64,000 bases of DNA from Rickettsiales bacterium (GCA_023263785.1 JALQUO010000002.1:173852-237851), one strand, 5' to 3'. Positions 44,713 to 54,641 are shown, counted from the first letter of the stretch. Notes: generated by a model from the letters alone, not told the origin. A program made the numbers and translations.

Positions 44713-46047
44713 ATGACTTTAAGTAAACAAAGTGTTAAATATTTAGTTACAGGTGGAGATCCTGTATGTGGTGCAATAAAATGTATGGGTGCGAAAAACT
44801 TTGCAACAAAGGCAATGGTTGCATCCCTACTAACTTCAAAGACATCAACTCTCTGTAATGTACCTCTCATAGGAGATGTAGAAATAACGCAAAGGTTACT
44901 TGAATCGCTTGGAGTAAATATTAAAAACGATGAGAAAGGAGCTCTTGTGATTGATCCGAGTAATCTATCAGTCAATGAGGCATCTATGCCTGATTCACGT
45001 ACAAACAGAATTCCCATCCTTCTTCTGAGTGTTCTGTTGCATAAGTTCGACATGGTTAGTGTGCCTCTCGTTGGTGGTGATGAAATCGGCAAGAGAAAGG
45101 TAGATTTCCATATGTATGCTCTAGAGGCCTTCGGTGCAAAGATAGAACATCATGCAAACAAATATATTGCAAGAAGGACAGAGGCCCTCCATGGATGTGA
45201 GATAACATTACCTTATCCGTCAGTTGGGGCAACAGAGACATGTATCTTTCTAAGTGTTTTAGCGAGAGGTCTAAGCGTCATAAAAAACATAGCAATTGAG
45301 CCAGAGATAACTGAGTTAATTACTATGTTGAGATGTATGGGGGCAGTTATTCTATTCACTGGTAACAGAGAAATAACCATACATGGAGTTGAGACTTTAT
45401 CGGGTACGCAAGTTCACATTATAGGAGACAGAATAGAAGCTGCTTCATGGGCATCACTTGCCTGTGCGTCAGATGGTCTCATAAGAATCGATGGAGTCAA
45501 ACCAAATCTTCTTGGGAATTTCCTATCATATTATAAAATGGCTGGAGGTGGCTACAGAATCATAGGAGAAGACTCTATGGAGTTCTTTAGAGAAAGTAAA
45601 CTGAAGCCAGTCAGCATAGAGACAGATGTTTTCCCAGGGTTTTCAACTGATTGGCAGCAGCCATTTGCAACAGTTCTAACTCAGACAGATGGCACATCAA
45701 CAATCCATGAGACAGTCTATGAATATAGATTTGGATATCTAGATGTACTAAATAAATTGGGTGCAAACACAAGAGTAACAGATCAGTGTGTTGGATCAGC
45801 TGTGTGTAGGTATCATGGCCTCGGACATAAACATAGCGCAATAATTGGTGGCAGAACTCCTCTAAGAGCAATAGATGAACCTGTCATAGTACCAGACCTT
45901 CGTGCTGGACTTGCATACCTCATAGTTGCAGTAATTGCCAATGGCAAGACAGAACTACTTGATGCTGAGCAGATAGAACGTGGTTATGGGAATCTCATCA
46001 CAAAACTTCAAAACACTAACCTTAAGCTAGATAGAATTATCTACTAA
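44713..46047 (+). CDS. murA: UDP-GlcNAc enolpyruvyl transferase (MurA), Asp-type active site
   Basis: A 444-aa EPT-family enzyme catalysing the first step of peptidoglycan synthesis. It has GAKNFATKAMVASLL near the N-terminus (the Lys-Asn pair) and a late DLRAGLAYLIVAV block. The loop that normally carries the PEP-binding Cys (GGCxIG, Cys115 in E. coli) reads VGGDEIGKRKVDFH here, so residue 123 is Asp. Cys-to-Asp MurA enzymes in Mycobacterium and Chlamydia are active and fosfomycin-insensitive. The stop lies in a terminator-like hairpin. Confidence 0.93.
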   Translation: MTLSKQSVKYLVTGGDPVCGAIKCMGAKNFATKAMVASLLTSKTSTLCNVPLIGDVEITQRLLESLGVNIKNDEKGALVIDPSNLSVNEASMPDSRTNRIPILLLSVLLHKFDMVSVPLVGGDEIGKRKVDFHMYALEAFGAKIEHHANKYIARRTEALHGCEITLPYPSVGATETCIFLSVLARGLSVIKNIAIEPEITELITMLRCMGAVILFTGNREITIHGVETLSGTQVHIIGDRIEAASWASLACASDGLIRIDGVKPNLLGNFLSYYKMAGGGYRIIGEDSMEFFRESKLKPVSIETDVFPGFSTDWQQPFATVLTQTDGTSTIHETVYEYRFGYLDVLNKLGANTRVTDQCVGSAVCRYHGLGHKHSAIIGGRTPLRAIDEPVIVPDLRAGLAYLIVAVIANGKTELLDAEQIERGYGNLITKLQNTNLKLDRIIY

Positions 46048-46107
46048 AAACTCCTATTGATGCTTTACTGAGAAGTATTACAATGTTAGTATCAATTGAG
46101 AGTTTTT
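46046..46107 (+). terminator. hairpin terminator candidate after murA
   Basis: AAAAACTC (46046-46053) plus ATTGAT (46056-46061) pair with ATCAAT (46091-46096) plus GAGTTTTT (46100-46107), 14 base pairs with a small internal loop and a 29-base apical loop. The T run is in the 3-prime arm, as in intrinsic terminators, and the structure overlaps the murA stop codon. RDD translation starts 17 bases later. Confidence 0.5.
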
Positions 46108-46123
46108 AATGAGATAAATAAAA

Positions 46124-46750
46124 ATGTATAAAAATGATCCTGAGGCACAGCCTTTCATAAAGAAATCAGTAGATGCGATGCATGGCCTCCTTTCAAGAAA
46201 AAAACCTCAAGGTATACTTAAGCCTGATCCAGAGATAGAGTTTGGTAGTGAAAAATTCTTTTTAGCATCGTTTAATAGACGCTTGCTTGCTGCTTCGATC
46301 GATATGCTTGTGATCTCACTGTTATTAACACCTTTCAGCTATATTATATCTGCCTTCGGACTAGGTGATGAGATGATGAAACTGCAGATGAAGCCAGAGT
46401 CAATGCTTGAGGAGATATCAGCTACAACCTTCCTAAAGATGCTATATGATAGCGGTTTGATTGAATATGTGATCTTCATGCAGAGTTTCATGGTTATTAT
46501 GATTGGTTTATATGCAGTTTTGTTTTGGCATAAGAAAGGTGCAACACCAGGCAAATTGCTTTTGAAATGCAAAGTTGTTGATGAAAAAACAGGTTTAAAT
46601 CCATCAATAAAGCAAAGCATCATAAGGTTCATAATGATTCCTGTTTCGATTATGCCTGTATTGATTGGTCTATTTATGATAGATTTTACAAAGAAGCGTC
46701 AGTCATTACATGATAAAATCGCTGGAACAGTAGTCATCAGAAAGAAATAA
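46124..46750 (+). CDS. RDD-family membrane protein
   Basis: A 208-aa protein with an RDD domain: FNRRLLAASIDMLVISLLL carries the Arg-Asp pair in the first membrane segment. Two more hydrophobic segments follow (about 118-137 and 167-188), and the KKGATPGKLLLKCKVVDEKTG loop is typical. Some RDD proteins transport ions or compatible solutes; function here is unknown. The cytosolic N-terminus is about 45 residues long. Confidence 0.85.
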   Translation: MYKNDPEAQPFIKKSVDAMHGLLSRKKPQGILKPDPEIEFGSEKFFLASFNRRLLAASIDMLVISLLLTPFSYIISAFGLGDEMMKLQMKPESMLEEISATTFLKMLYDSGLIEYVIFMQSFMVIMIGLYAVLFWHKKGATPGKLLLKCKVVDEKTGLNPSIKQSIIRFIMIPVSIMPVLIGLFMIDFTKKRQSLHDKIAGTVVIRKK

Positions 46751-46762
46751 AACATGATATAA

Positions 46763-46792
46763 TGGTGGATGATAAATCAAAAAAATCCACCA
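46763..46792 (+). promoter_or_regulatory. 8-bp hairpin abutting the ndk start codon
   Basis: TGGTGGAT (46763-46770) pairs perfectly with ATCCACCA (46785-46792) around a 14-base A-rich loop, ending one base before the ATG at 46794. No T run follows, so it is a poor terminator; it would cover the ribosome-binding region of the long ndk start. Confidence 0.5.
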
Positions 46793-46793
46793 C

Positions 46794-47309
46794 ATGTTTA
46801 AAAATATTTTAATTGTAGTATTGTGTCTCCTTTGTATAAGTGGCAGTAATGCCAATGAAAAAACACAAAATAATACTGAAAAAATGTCAAAAGAAAGAAC
46901 CTTATCAATTATCAAACCTGATGCTGTTACAAAAAACATTATAGGGAAAATCGAAGGGAAATTTGAAGCTGCTGGCCTTAGGATAGTTGCAATGAAAATG
47001 ATACATCTTACTCAGGAGCAGGCTGAAAAGTTTTACGATATACATAGAGAAAGACCTTTCTTCAAAGATTTAGTATCATTCATGATATCTGGACCAGTTG
47101 TAGTACAGGTTTTGGAAGGAGAAGGAGCAGTCATGAAGAATCGTGACATAATGGGCGCTACAAACCCAAACGATGCAGCACCAGGAACTATCAGAAGAGA
47201 ATTTGCAGACAGTATTGATGCAAACTGCGTACACGGATCTGATTCACTTGAAAATGCAAAGAACGAAATAGCTTTCTTCTTCGGAAACAACGAGATCTTC
47301 AGTCACTAG
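46794..47309 (+). CDS. ndk: nucleoside diphosphate kinase with signal-peptide-like extension
   Basis: The core (from Met31) is a normal 141-aa [14 protein letters not shown], the RPFF motif and the phospho-His in NCVHGSDS (His147 in this numbering). The frame begins 30 codons earlier with [20 protein letters not shown], which looks like a signal peptide with a cleavage site after residue 20. The long form would be exported; the short form from ATG 46884 would be the usual cytosolic enzyme that balances NTP pools. Neither start has a clear Shine-Dalgarno. It converges on gpmI with an 11-base overlap. Confidence 0.9.
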   Translation: MFKNILIVVLCLLCISGSNANEKTQNNTEKMSKERTLSIIKPDAVTKNIIGKIEGKFEAAGLRIVAMKMIHLTQEQAEKFYDIHRERPFFKDLVSFMISGPVVVQVLEGEGAVMKNRDIMGATNPNDAAPGTIRREFADSIDANCVHGSDSLENAKNEIAFFFGNNEIFSH

Positions 47310-48735
47310 TAAAGAGTGGCTTCCCAGTCATATCGATAGGGATCTCTAACCCCATGAGATGTAGTACAGTTGGTGCGACATCTCTCAGACCATATTCCTC
47401 ACCAACATTAGCAATCCTTTTAATGTTTTCATTTACACAAATAAATGGGACTTTATTTAGGGTATGAGCCGTATGTGGTTGATTTGATTCTTCATCAAAC
47501 ATCTGTTCAATATTCCCATGATCAGCTGTAATAAGCATTATGTAGTCGTTTTCAATCGCAGCACTTTTTACTATTCTCAGGCAATCATCTAGGACTTCAC
47601 ATGCCTTTTTAGCTGCCTCAAAGTTACCAGTATGTCCAACCATGTCTGCATTTGCAAAGTTTACACATATGAAATCATATTCATTGGCTCTGATCTTTTC
47701 AGTCAGGTTTTCTGTAATCTCATAGGCTGACATCTCTGGTTTCAAGTCATACGTTGCAACTTTTGGAGATGGGATGAGGATTCTGTCTTCATTATTATAT
47801 GGTGTCTCTGCGCCACAGTTGAAGAAAAATGTAACATGGGCATATTTTTCTGTTTCAGAGATCCTTAGCTGCTTCTTTCCTCTCAAAGATATCATCTCAC
47901 CCAGAGTATTATGTATGATTTCATTTGGAAATAGTGCCTCAATTGACGGCATTTTTCCATCAAAGTAATCAACCATAGAAAATATCTTGGTGACATTTGA
48001 TTTGTGACTGATTAATTCAGCAATCTGTTTCATCCTATCAGATCTGAAGTTGCAAAATACTACTGTATCTTCTAGTTCAAATCCGCCATAGTTTTTGTTT
48101 CTTGTTGGGACAAAAAATTCATCAGAAGTGCCGTCAGAGTAGCTTTTTGAAATAAATTCCATTACGGATTCAAATTGGTTAGATGATTTCCCTAATGCAA
48201 TTGCATCATAAGCTAGCTCCGTTCTATCTGATCTGTTGTCGCGATCCATAGCATAATACCTACCACTGATTGTACCTATCTGACAATTTTCATGTAGCAA
48301 TGGAGCGATCTTTTGCATGTATTTCTCAGCAGATCTCGGAGGTGTATCTCGACCATCAGTTATGATATGAAGCCAGATTTTTTTTCCCTTCAATTCACTT
48401 ATCAAATGAAGCATATGATCCATATGTGAATGTACCCCTCCATCAGAAACAAGTCCAATCAAGTGATATGTAGAGGAATCACTTGTGATACTTGGAAATG
48501 TACTACTAACAATGCTATCATCTATCTTTGAAAGATATTGTTTTATTATTCTACCGCTTCCAATCGTCATATGTCCGACTTCTGAGTTACCCATCTGACC
48601 TTCCTTTAAGCCAACGTGTTTTCCAGATGCATTTAGAGAAACAGAGTTATGTAGGTTATTTTGCACGAATGGTATTGATAGTCCATTTCCATATGTGATT
48701 CCAACTCCATCAAGTATGCAAAGAATTACCTTCAT
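47299..48735 (-). CDS. gpmI: 2,3-bisphosphoglycerate-independent phosphoglycerate mutase
   Basis: A 478-aa alkaline-phosphatase-fold enzyme. It begins [12 protein letters not shown] with metal Asp9, then the phospho-Ser51 in [19 protein letters not shown] and NFRSDRM, then [20 protein letters not shown] and ADHGN metal motifs, follow. It interconverts 2- and 3-phosphoglycerate. At 478 aa it is a little shorter than the usual 510. Many Rickettsiales retain only part of glycolysis, so the gene may serve a partial pathway. Confidence 0.95.
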   Translation of the reverse strand: MKVILCILDGVGITYGNGLSIPFVQNNLHNSVSLNASGKHVGLKEGQMGNSEVGHMTIGSGRIIKQYLSKIDDSIVSSTFPSITSDSSTYHLIGLVSDGGVHSHMDHMLHLISELKGKKIWLHIITDGRDTPPRSAEKYMQKIAPLLHENCQIGTISGRYYAMDRDNRSDRTELAYDAIALGKSSNQFESVMEFISKSYSDGTSDEFFVPTRNKNYGGFELEDTVVFCNFRSDRMKQIAELISHKSNVTKIFSMVDYFDGKMPSIEALFPNEIIHNTLGEMISLRGKKQLRISETEKYAHVTFFFNCGAETPYNNEDRILIPSPKVATYDLKPEMSAYEITENLTEKIRANEYDFICVNFANADMVGHTGNFEAAKKACEVLDDCLRIVKSAAIENDYIMLITADHGNIEQMFDEESNQPHTAHTLNKVPFICVNENIKRIANVGEEYGLRDVAPTVLHLMGLEIPIDMTGKPLFTSD

Positions 48736-48878
48736 TTAGATTTTTTATTTTTAATTATACTACATATTTTTTTTTGTAAAATTTACTTAAAGTAGAATTA
48801 TCTAATAAAATACAATTGAGTTTTTTAAACTAGTGGTAGAGAAATTATTCTTGAAAACAATAGGAGAAAAAATAATAA

Positions 48879-49913
48879 ATGAAAAATTTTAAAACAGATA
48901 CTTTTTTAGTTGTAAAACATGAAAAATTAAGGGAAGCCTTAAAGAATGACAGATTATCTGATTTTTATAAAATCATTGCACGCCTTGAAAATACCCCAAA
49001 TCTTTTTTGGGGAGTAGTTAAGGAAGGAAGGCTTAGCGTTGAAGCAACGCAAAGAAGTCGTCGCCTTGCATCTTTAAACTCACATCAACCATTAAAACTC
49101 GAAGAAGGAGATGATTTAATGGATCTAAAATTTATAAATAATGATACATCAAGTGTTCATCCAGTCACAATAAGATTCTTATGTGCAGGTCCAAATAGTG
49201 AATTATTAAAGCCAATTGCAGATATTTTACATCCAAAACAAAAACATAATTTATTTCGTCCATTTTTAGAACAGAGGGAGCCAGTTTCTTGTATAACAAA
49301 ACTATTATCGTTAGATGAAAGTTGTGTCTTAGAACCCAATTTCAATACTCCTGATGGTAACAATACAATGGTAAAAATGATTAAGTTATCACCAAAATGC
49401 TTACCAGTAATAGCAGAAATGATAATGCTGGACTTATTTTTAAGAGATACAGATCAACTAGAGCTCATAAAAAAATGCCTTGCTATTGGGTTCATAGGGT
49501 CTGTAATATCTGAGAGCGCATGGGATAAAGGCATGGATGCATATAAAAAGATCTCTGCACCTTATATTGATATAAGAGAAGGTTATGTTGATCAAAGTAG
49601 ACATGAAATGTTAGAAAAAGAACTTACAAAAGACATAACATGGATGACATTCTTCAAGATTTTACTTAAACATATCTTTCAAAGAGTCATTGAAACAGTT
49701 ACTTTCTCAAAATATGAAGAAAATGAGTATAATACTTATAATAGGAGAGAAGCATTCAAATATCTATATCATCTCATCAAAGATACAATAAACGAAAGAA
49801 ACATTGCAAAAGAAAATGAAACAGAACTTGACTATATGGAAGCAAAAGATAGAGTGACTGTATTCAATAGAGAAGGAGGTCTTTTTAACCAGTATATCCA
49901 GATTCACCAATGA
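48879..49913 (+). CDS. orphan hypothetical protein
   Basis: A 344-aa mainly helical protein with no signal peptide and no family I recognise. Candidate landmarks are HPKQKHNLFRPFLE (about residue 127) and a hydrophobic helix MTFFKILLKHIFQRVIETV. A good ribosome-binding site AGGAG (48862-48866) precedes the ATG, and TTTACT-18-TAAAAT (48782-48811) could be the promoter. A second frame (49889-50008) just beyond the stop looks protein-like, so the C-terminus may be altered. It is unrelated by eye to the 26254 family. Confidence 0.65.
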   Translation: MKNFKTDTFLVVKHEKLREALKNDRLSDFYKIIARLENTPNLFWGVVKEGRLSVEATQRSRRLASLNSHQPLKLEEGDDLMDLKFINNDTSSVHPVTIRFLCAGPNSELLKPIADILHPKQKHNLFRPFLEQREPVSCITKLLSLDESCVLEPNFNTPDGNNTMVKMIKLSPKCLPVIAEMIMLDLFLRDTDQLELIKKCLAIGFIGSVISESAWDKGMDAYKKISAPYIDIREGYVDQSRHEMLEKELTKDITWMTFFKILLKHIFQRVIETVTFSKYEENEYNTYNRREAFKYLYHLIKDTINERNIAKENETELDYMEAKDRVTVFNREGGLFNQYIQIHQ

Positions 49914-49955
49914 CGCCTCCAGAGTCAGTAGGTGACACTTCACATGCAACGAGAA

Positions 49956-50906
49956 TTAGAATTGAGCAAATACTTGCAGCTTGTGGTCATGGTCAATCTC
50001 CAGACTGATTCCTCTAATCTTAGCTGATCTGGATCTAATATTTCTTCTTATCTCTTCTCTAGATGCTTTTAAAGTGCCTCTGGAGAGATTTTCAAAAACC
50101 TTAATATTCTCTTTTTTATCTTTAAACTTATTTGTATGAGTTTTATGGGTATAATGCTTGAAAATGTCTTTAACAATTTTGTCTTCAAGTCCTTGGAATG
50201 TTATCACGACTATCTTTCCACCTTCAGCAATACCTTCTATAGCATCTCTTAGTCCAGTCTCTAACTCTTTTAATTCATCATTTACAAAAACTCTTAAGGC
50301 TTGGAATGTAAGAGTTGCAGGATGTATTTTTCCTCGTCTTGGAACTACCTCTCTTACTATTTCTGCTAGCTGTAGTGTTGTCTTGATTGGAGTTTTTTTT
50401 CTATTATGGCAAATTGCTTTCGCAATCTTGTATGCAGCTCTCTCATCTCCGTATTTCAAAAGGATCTCTGCTATTTTTTCTTCTCTATAACCGTTCACAA
50501 CATCATATGCAGAAATTGCATTTTCTCCCATTGTCATTGTTAGAGGACCATCTTTCATGAATGAGAAGCCTCTCTCAGGTTCATTTATTTGCATTGATGA
50601 TACTCCTATATCAAAAAGAATTCCATCAATCCTTTGACTTCCTATGACCGATTTTATGTTGCTGAATTTTGTATTTATGAATTCGAACCTTTGTGGAAAA
50701 TCATTTCTGATTTTATCAGCAAAGATTTTTACGTTATGATCTCTATCTAAACCAATTACCTTACATGTCTGTGATGCAGTGAGGATTGCTCTGGTATGAC
50801 CACCAGCGCCAAACGTTGCATCTATGTAAGTTAAACCATCTTGCGGTGAAAGAAGCTCTAGAACCTCTTCTGACATAACTGACAGATGTGGTTCAGACTG
50901 CTTCAC
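49956..50906 (-). CDS. rsmH: 16S rRNA (cytosine-1402-N4)-methyltransferase RsmH
   Basis: A 316-aa SAM enzyme with the RsmH/MraW pattern: HLSVMSEEVLELL, then SAM motif DATFGAGGHTRAIL, FDIGVSSMQI and the RGFSFMKDGPLTM substrate loop. It methylates C1402 in 16S rRNA. In many bacteria it starts the dcw cluster, but here it stands alone between an orphan gene and acpP. Confidence 0.95.
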   Translation of the reverse strand: MKQSEPHLSVMSEEVLELLSPQDGLTYIDATFGAGGHTRAILTASQTCKVIGLDRDHNVKIFADKIRNDFPQRFEFINTKFSNIKSVIGSQRIDGILFDIGVSSMQINEPERGFSFMKDGPLTMTMGENAISAYDVVNGYREEKIAEILLKYGDERAAYKIAKAICHNRKKTPIKTTLQLAEIVREVVPRRGKIHPATLTFQALRVFVNDELKELETGLRDAIEGIAEGGKIVVITFQGLEDKIVKDIFKHYTHKTHTNKFKDKKENIKVFENLSRGTLKASREEIRRNIRSRSAKIRGISLEIDHDHKLQVFAQF

Positions 50907-50922
50907 GATTTTTCCTTTGGGA

Positions 50923-51174
50923 TTATTTTGAGACTACGCTTTCTATGTATGAGATTGCATCAGCAACTGTTTTGATTTTCTCTGCTGCATCATCAGGAAT
51001 TTCAACTTTAAAGTCTTTAAACTCTTCCTCGAAATTCATCATTATTTCAACCCTTGCAAGGCTGTCCATAGCAAGATCTTCAACGAATCTACTATCAAGT
51101 TTTATTTTTTCTGGATCCATCTCCAGTTTTTTTGCTATTACCTTTTTTACGCGACTTTCTATTGTTAAGCTCAT
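50923..51174 (-). CDS. acpP: acyl carrier protein
   Basis: An 83-aa acidic four-helix protein with the 4-phosphopantetheine attachment Ser38 in AMDSLARVE. It carries acyl chains in fatty-acid and lipid A synthesis. A promoter with TTGACA lies at 51219-51248. No fab genes are adjacent; rsmH follows 16 bases downstream. Confidence 0.97.
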   Translation of the reverse strand: MSLTIESRVKKVIAKKLEMDPEKIKLDSRFVEDLAMDSLARVEIMMNFEEEFKDFKVEIPDDAAEKIKTVADAISYIESVVSK

Positions 51175-51218
51175 AATAAATGATTATGTTGTATTTATTT
51201 TTGAAGCAAGATAGACTC

Positions 51219-51248
51219 ATTAAATAACACAAGTTGATCTCTTGTCAA
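51219..51248 (-). promoter_or_regulatory. promoter for acpP
   Basis: Minus strand: consensus -35 TTGACA (51243-51248), 18-base spacer, -10 TTTAAT (51219-51224), about 40 bases before the ATG. Confidence 0.5.
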
Positions 51249-51316
51249 AGGTTTTTATATTCATTTTTTGTAGTTGATGTTATTATTACCTCAAACATTT
51301 TGTCATTTATAGTCTG

Positions 51317-54300
51317 ATGTATAGCGTTTTTCAAGGCCTCAAGAAATTTATTGTAACGATAATTTTTATACTAATGATTGTGGTCTTTTCTATCACTTGC
51401 ATTAGAACAAGCGTCTTATCAGCGAAGCATTCTGAGATAAAATATAACAGTTTTGGGATAAGATTCGGATCAATTGACTACAGTGTTGGTGAAAATATTT
51501 CTAATTTCAAGTTAATATTATCAAATATATCGATTGTTAGTAAAATCTCTGAAGAATCTCAAATAGTTGTAAAAGAGGCAATCCTTGCAATAAATTTTAG
51601 AGCAATTTATTTTGAGTTAAAGCAATCATTTGATAAAAATAAGAAATTTGATTATCCGATCTTCTACTTTGGTCTAAAAGGAATATCAGTACAAAACGCA
51701 ATAGATTTCATAGAAAAGAATAAGCTGAGCAATAATTATTTGAATATAAAAAAAAGAAATAATGAAACAATTTTAAGCAATATTTTACTCTTTTTAAATA
51801 AATATCAGTTAAATAATTTTAAGGTCGAAATGCAGTTTGATGACTTTGATTTACAAAAGACATCAACAACATATAGCAACTCGAGGCTACAAAAAAATTC
51901 TTTACAAATAAAAAAGCTGATCTTCTTTAGTGCTGTGAAGAGCAGTGATTTCATAGGACAAATAAGATTGAACTATCAGTTAAATAACAAAGACGCTACA
52001 CTGCTAGGATTTGTCCTGAGGCAAAAGATTGCAAAACAAAGTCTAGTATCAAAAATTATATATGGAGTGAAGGATTCAGACTATGCAACCTTGTCTCTGA
52101 GGCTTTATGGCTATTCAAACCAATTTATATCCTATGGAACTGATAGACCAAATATAGTACACTTTAATGACTTCTATGACTTCTTTATTTCATATAATAT
52201 CAAGAATAAGGATGCATTCTTTGAGATCATAAATTCTTCCGTAAATGTTCAAATCCCCGAGCTAAAATATTCAGAAGTATCACTAAAAGATCTTAACTTT
52301 GAAGGTAGATACCATCCTGATTTAAGGTCATTAAGGATCAATAAATTTGACTTCAATTTAATTCGTAATTCAGGAAAGATAGGATTTGAAGGAGAATTAT
52401 ATTTATCTGAAAAATCTTCAGAGCTTCTCATAAGATCAAAGGATAGCTTTGATGCGAACTATATATATGACTATTGGCCACATGGAAAGGCAGAGAAAGT
52501 AAAAGAGAATCTCAAAGTTTTAATAAAAAAAGGCAATGTGGAAAAGAATTCTGAACTCTCAATAAAAAAAGATTTAAAATCATTATTCCCAGATGTAAGG
52601 CTTGAATTAACTGGATCTGATATAGAATTAGAAAAAAGACTATATGAGCAAAACCATACCCTCAGGACGCCTCATGCAGTTGTAAAAATTCTAAACAGAA
52701 AAGCTGTCATTTCATCTGATGTCGCATCAGTCAATGACACAATAGATATAAATGATATAAAGGTCGTAATACCATTTGAAGCTGGTCCTACTGCAAAAAC
52801 AAAAATTGATTTCAATGCAAAGACAACAGTAGGAAACCTTGAGAAATTCTTCTTCGGAAAAAATGAGCATGGGATTATCAGCGGAGATATATCATTCAAA
52901 ACTCACTATGAAATACCCCATACAAATGACATTAGTTCTATTAATACATCTATGTCTACAGAGGCAGTAATACAAGATTTACTAGTCAAAAAAGGTACAA
53001 AAACTCATGCCTTTAATTCAAATAACTTAAAGATTAATCTGCACAATAAAATTCTTAGAGCTTCAGCTGACATCAGATATGAAGATATTGATCTCCTTGA
53101 AGTTCTATTTTTTGGAAAATTTCATAAAAACCAAGATGGTTCAAGTAGACTCCTGAATGAATCTCTACACTTCACAATCCCATTAAACCAGCAGAGGGTT
53201 CAAAATATATTAGATGGATATGATGTTGACCTGCAGGGCAGTGCATCAGGAAATTTTGACTTTAAATCTGAGACAACAAAATTTGATCTAGAAAACGTAG
53301 CCTTAGATATACCTCTCCTGAAAATCAAAAAACTACCTAAAGATTCTGGAGTAATGAGTTTTAAAATAGATGAAGACGAACAAAAAATAAGCAATATAAA
53401 TTTAAGTATTCCTGGAGTTGAAATGACAGGAGATATCAAATTAAGTGGAAAAAACCTCATAGATACAAAACTTGATTTTGAAAAGTTAAATACAAATAAG
53501 TTTACTCTGGAGTTCAAAAACAATAATGAGTATAAGATATCTGGCACAACAATAGAGTTCTCAGACGTTCAGAAGATCATTGATCACTTCAGGAAATCAA
53601 AAGAAAATAAGGATACAAAATCAAATAATCTTTTTGATATTTTTGTTGCTGATCTAATGCTTGATAAGAGAAGCCTATTGAAAGATTTAAAAATAAAAAT
53701 TGGCATAAAAGATGGGAAGCTAGTAAAAGCTGATGGTGAAACATACAGCCCAAAGAAAGATGCTTATACAAGACTTTTTTTTGACGAACCGGTCTTTGCC
53801 TTAATAGTTAATAATGTTGGACAATTCTCATATGATACTCTGGGAAGTAAAAGTCTTAGAAAGGGTTGGATGTCAGTTTATGGAGATTATAATGGTGAGA
53901 GGCTTACAGGCGATTTATACATGAAGCAATTCAAACTCCTTGAGTCATATTTACTTTCAACGATCCTTAGGATTTACTCATTTAGCAGCAACAACATATT
54001 TGAGTTACTTACAAATGGTATAAATTTCTCAAGAATGCATTGTAATGTATTTTTTGCATCTGATATATTACATCTGGATGATTGTCATGCAGAAGGGGAT
54101 ACAGTCTTACTTAATGCTGATGCGAGGATTAATTTTGCTAATGATTCTGGTGAAATTGAAGGAATGGTCGTACCAACAAGCATAATAAATCTTCCAATAA
54201 TTTTCTTACATAGATTTTTTGCTGGTAAAAAAGCAAACCTCCTTGAGTCAGCAGAAGATCGCAAAAATTTCTCAATTAACTGGGAAGATGGAGGTAAACC

Positions 54301-54400
54301 AGTCATTCAAACTAATCCTTTCTCATTTATTTTACCAAGTATATTTGGATACATTTTTGCACAAAAGAGAACAATAAGTGTACCAGATCAACAAAACTGA
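51317..54400 (+). CDS. large AsmA/YhdP-like (DUF3971) envelope protein
   Basis: A 1027-aa protein with one N-terminal membrane anchor (about 9-32) and a very long beta-rich periplasmic part. This is the plan of AsmA, TamB and YhdP bridge proteins that are thought to move phospholipid between membranes. Diagnostic regions are the central DUF3971-like part and the C-terminal AsmA-like segment with ARINFANDSGEIEGMVVP. It ends with a short hydrophobic stretch (SFILPSIFGYIFA). It is alone between acpP and the zf-CHCC gene. Confidence 0.75.
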   Translation: MYSVFQGLKKFIVTIIFILMIVVFSITCIRTSVLSAKHSEIKYNSFGIRFGSIDYSVGENISNFKLILSNISIVSKISEESQIVVKEAILAINFRAIYFELKQSFDKNKKFDYPIFYFGLKGISVQNAIDFIEKNKLSNNYLNIKKRNNETILSNILLFLNKYQLNNFKVEMQFDDFDLQKTSTTYSNSRLQKNSLQIKKLIFFSAVKSSDFIGQIRLNYQLNNKDATLLGFVLRQKIAKQSLVSKIIYGVKDSDYATLSLRLYGYSNQFISYGTDRPNIVHFNDFYDFFISYNIKNKDAFFEIINSSVNVQIPELKYSEVSLKDLNFEGRYHPDLRSLRINKFDFNLIRNSGKIGFEGELYLSEKSSELLIRSKDSFDANYIYDYWPHGKAEKVKENLKVLIKKGNVEKNSELSIKKDLKSLFPDVRLELTGSDIELEKRLYEQNHTLRTPHAVVKILNRKAVISSDVASVNDTIDINDIKVVIPFEAGPTAKTKIDFNAKTTVGNLEKFFFGKNEHGIISGDISFKTHYEIPHTNDISSINTSMSTEAVIQDLLVKKGTKTHAFNSNNLKINLHNKILRASADIRYEDIDLLEVLFFGKFHKNQDGSSRLLNESLHFTIPLNQQRVQNILDGYDVDLQGSASGNFDFKSETTKFDLENVALDIPLLKIKKLPKDSGVMSFKIDEDEQKISNINLSIPGVEMTGDIKLSGKNLIDTKLDFEKLNTNKFTLEFKNNNEYKISGTTIEFSDVQKIIDHFRKSKENKDTKSNNLFDIFVADLMLDKRSLLKDLKIKIGIKDGKLVKADGETYSPKKDAYTRLFFDEPVFALIVNNVGQFSYDTLGSKSLRKGWMSVYGDYNGERLTGDLYMKQFKLLESYLLSTILRIYSFSSNNIFELLTNGINFSRMHCNVFFASDILHLDDCHAEGDTVLLNADARINFANDSGEIEGMVVPTSIINLPIIFLHRFFAGKKANLLESAEDRKNFSINWEDGGKPVIQTNPFSFILPSIFGYIFAQKRTISVPDQQN

Positions 54401-54449
54401 TGAGTTTATTTTACAACTTTCAGCAGTTGTGTATTTTTATCATTATCAG

Positions 54450-54641
54450 TTAAGTTGCTTTGACGTTATCTAATGCCTCAACATATGTTTTATTGTTTCT
54501 CTTTCTAACTATGAACTTCTTTGAACAGTATGGACAATGTATCTCTTTTTTAGAATTAACATTTAGATATACAAGAGGATGCTTTGAGTTGAGATCAACA
54601 CCACCAGCACAGGATATTGTTTTTTCTTTTTCCATTGACAT
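54450..54641 (-). CDS. zf-CHCC zinc-finger protein (NDUFS6-like)
   Basis: A 63-aa protein with the CHCC metal site Cys11, His21, Cys36 and Cys39 in the pattern SCAGG, KHPLVYLN and HCPYCSKKF. This is the domain of the 13-kDa complex I subunit NDUFS6, and small alphaproteobacterial homologues are bona fide complex I accessory proteins. A promoter (54668-54697) lies upstream. It is next to the sdh genes but transcribed away from them. Confidence 0.9.
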   Translation of the reverse strand: MSMEKEKTISCAGGVDLNSKHPLVYLNVNSKKEIHCPYCSKKFIVRKRNNKTYVEALDNVKAT

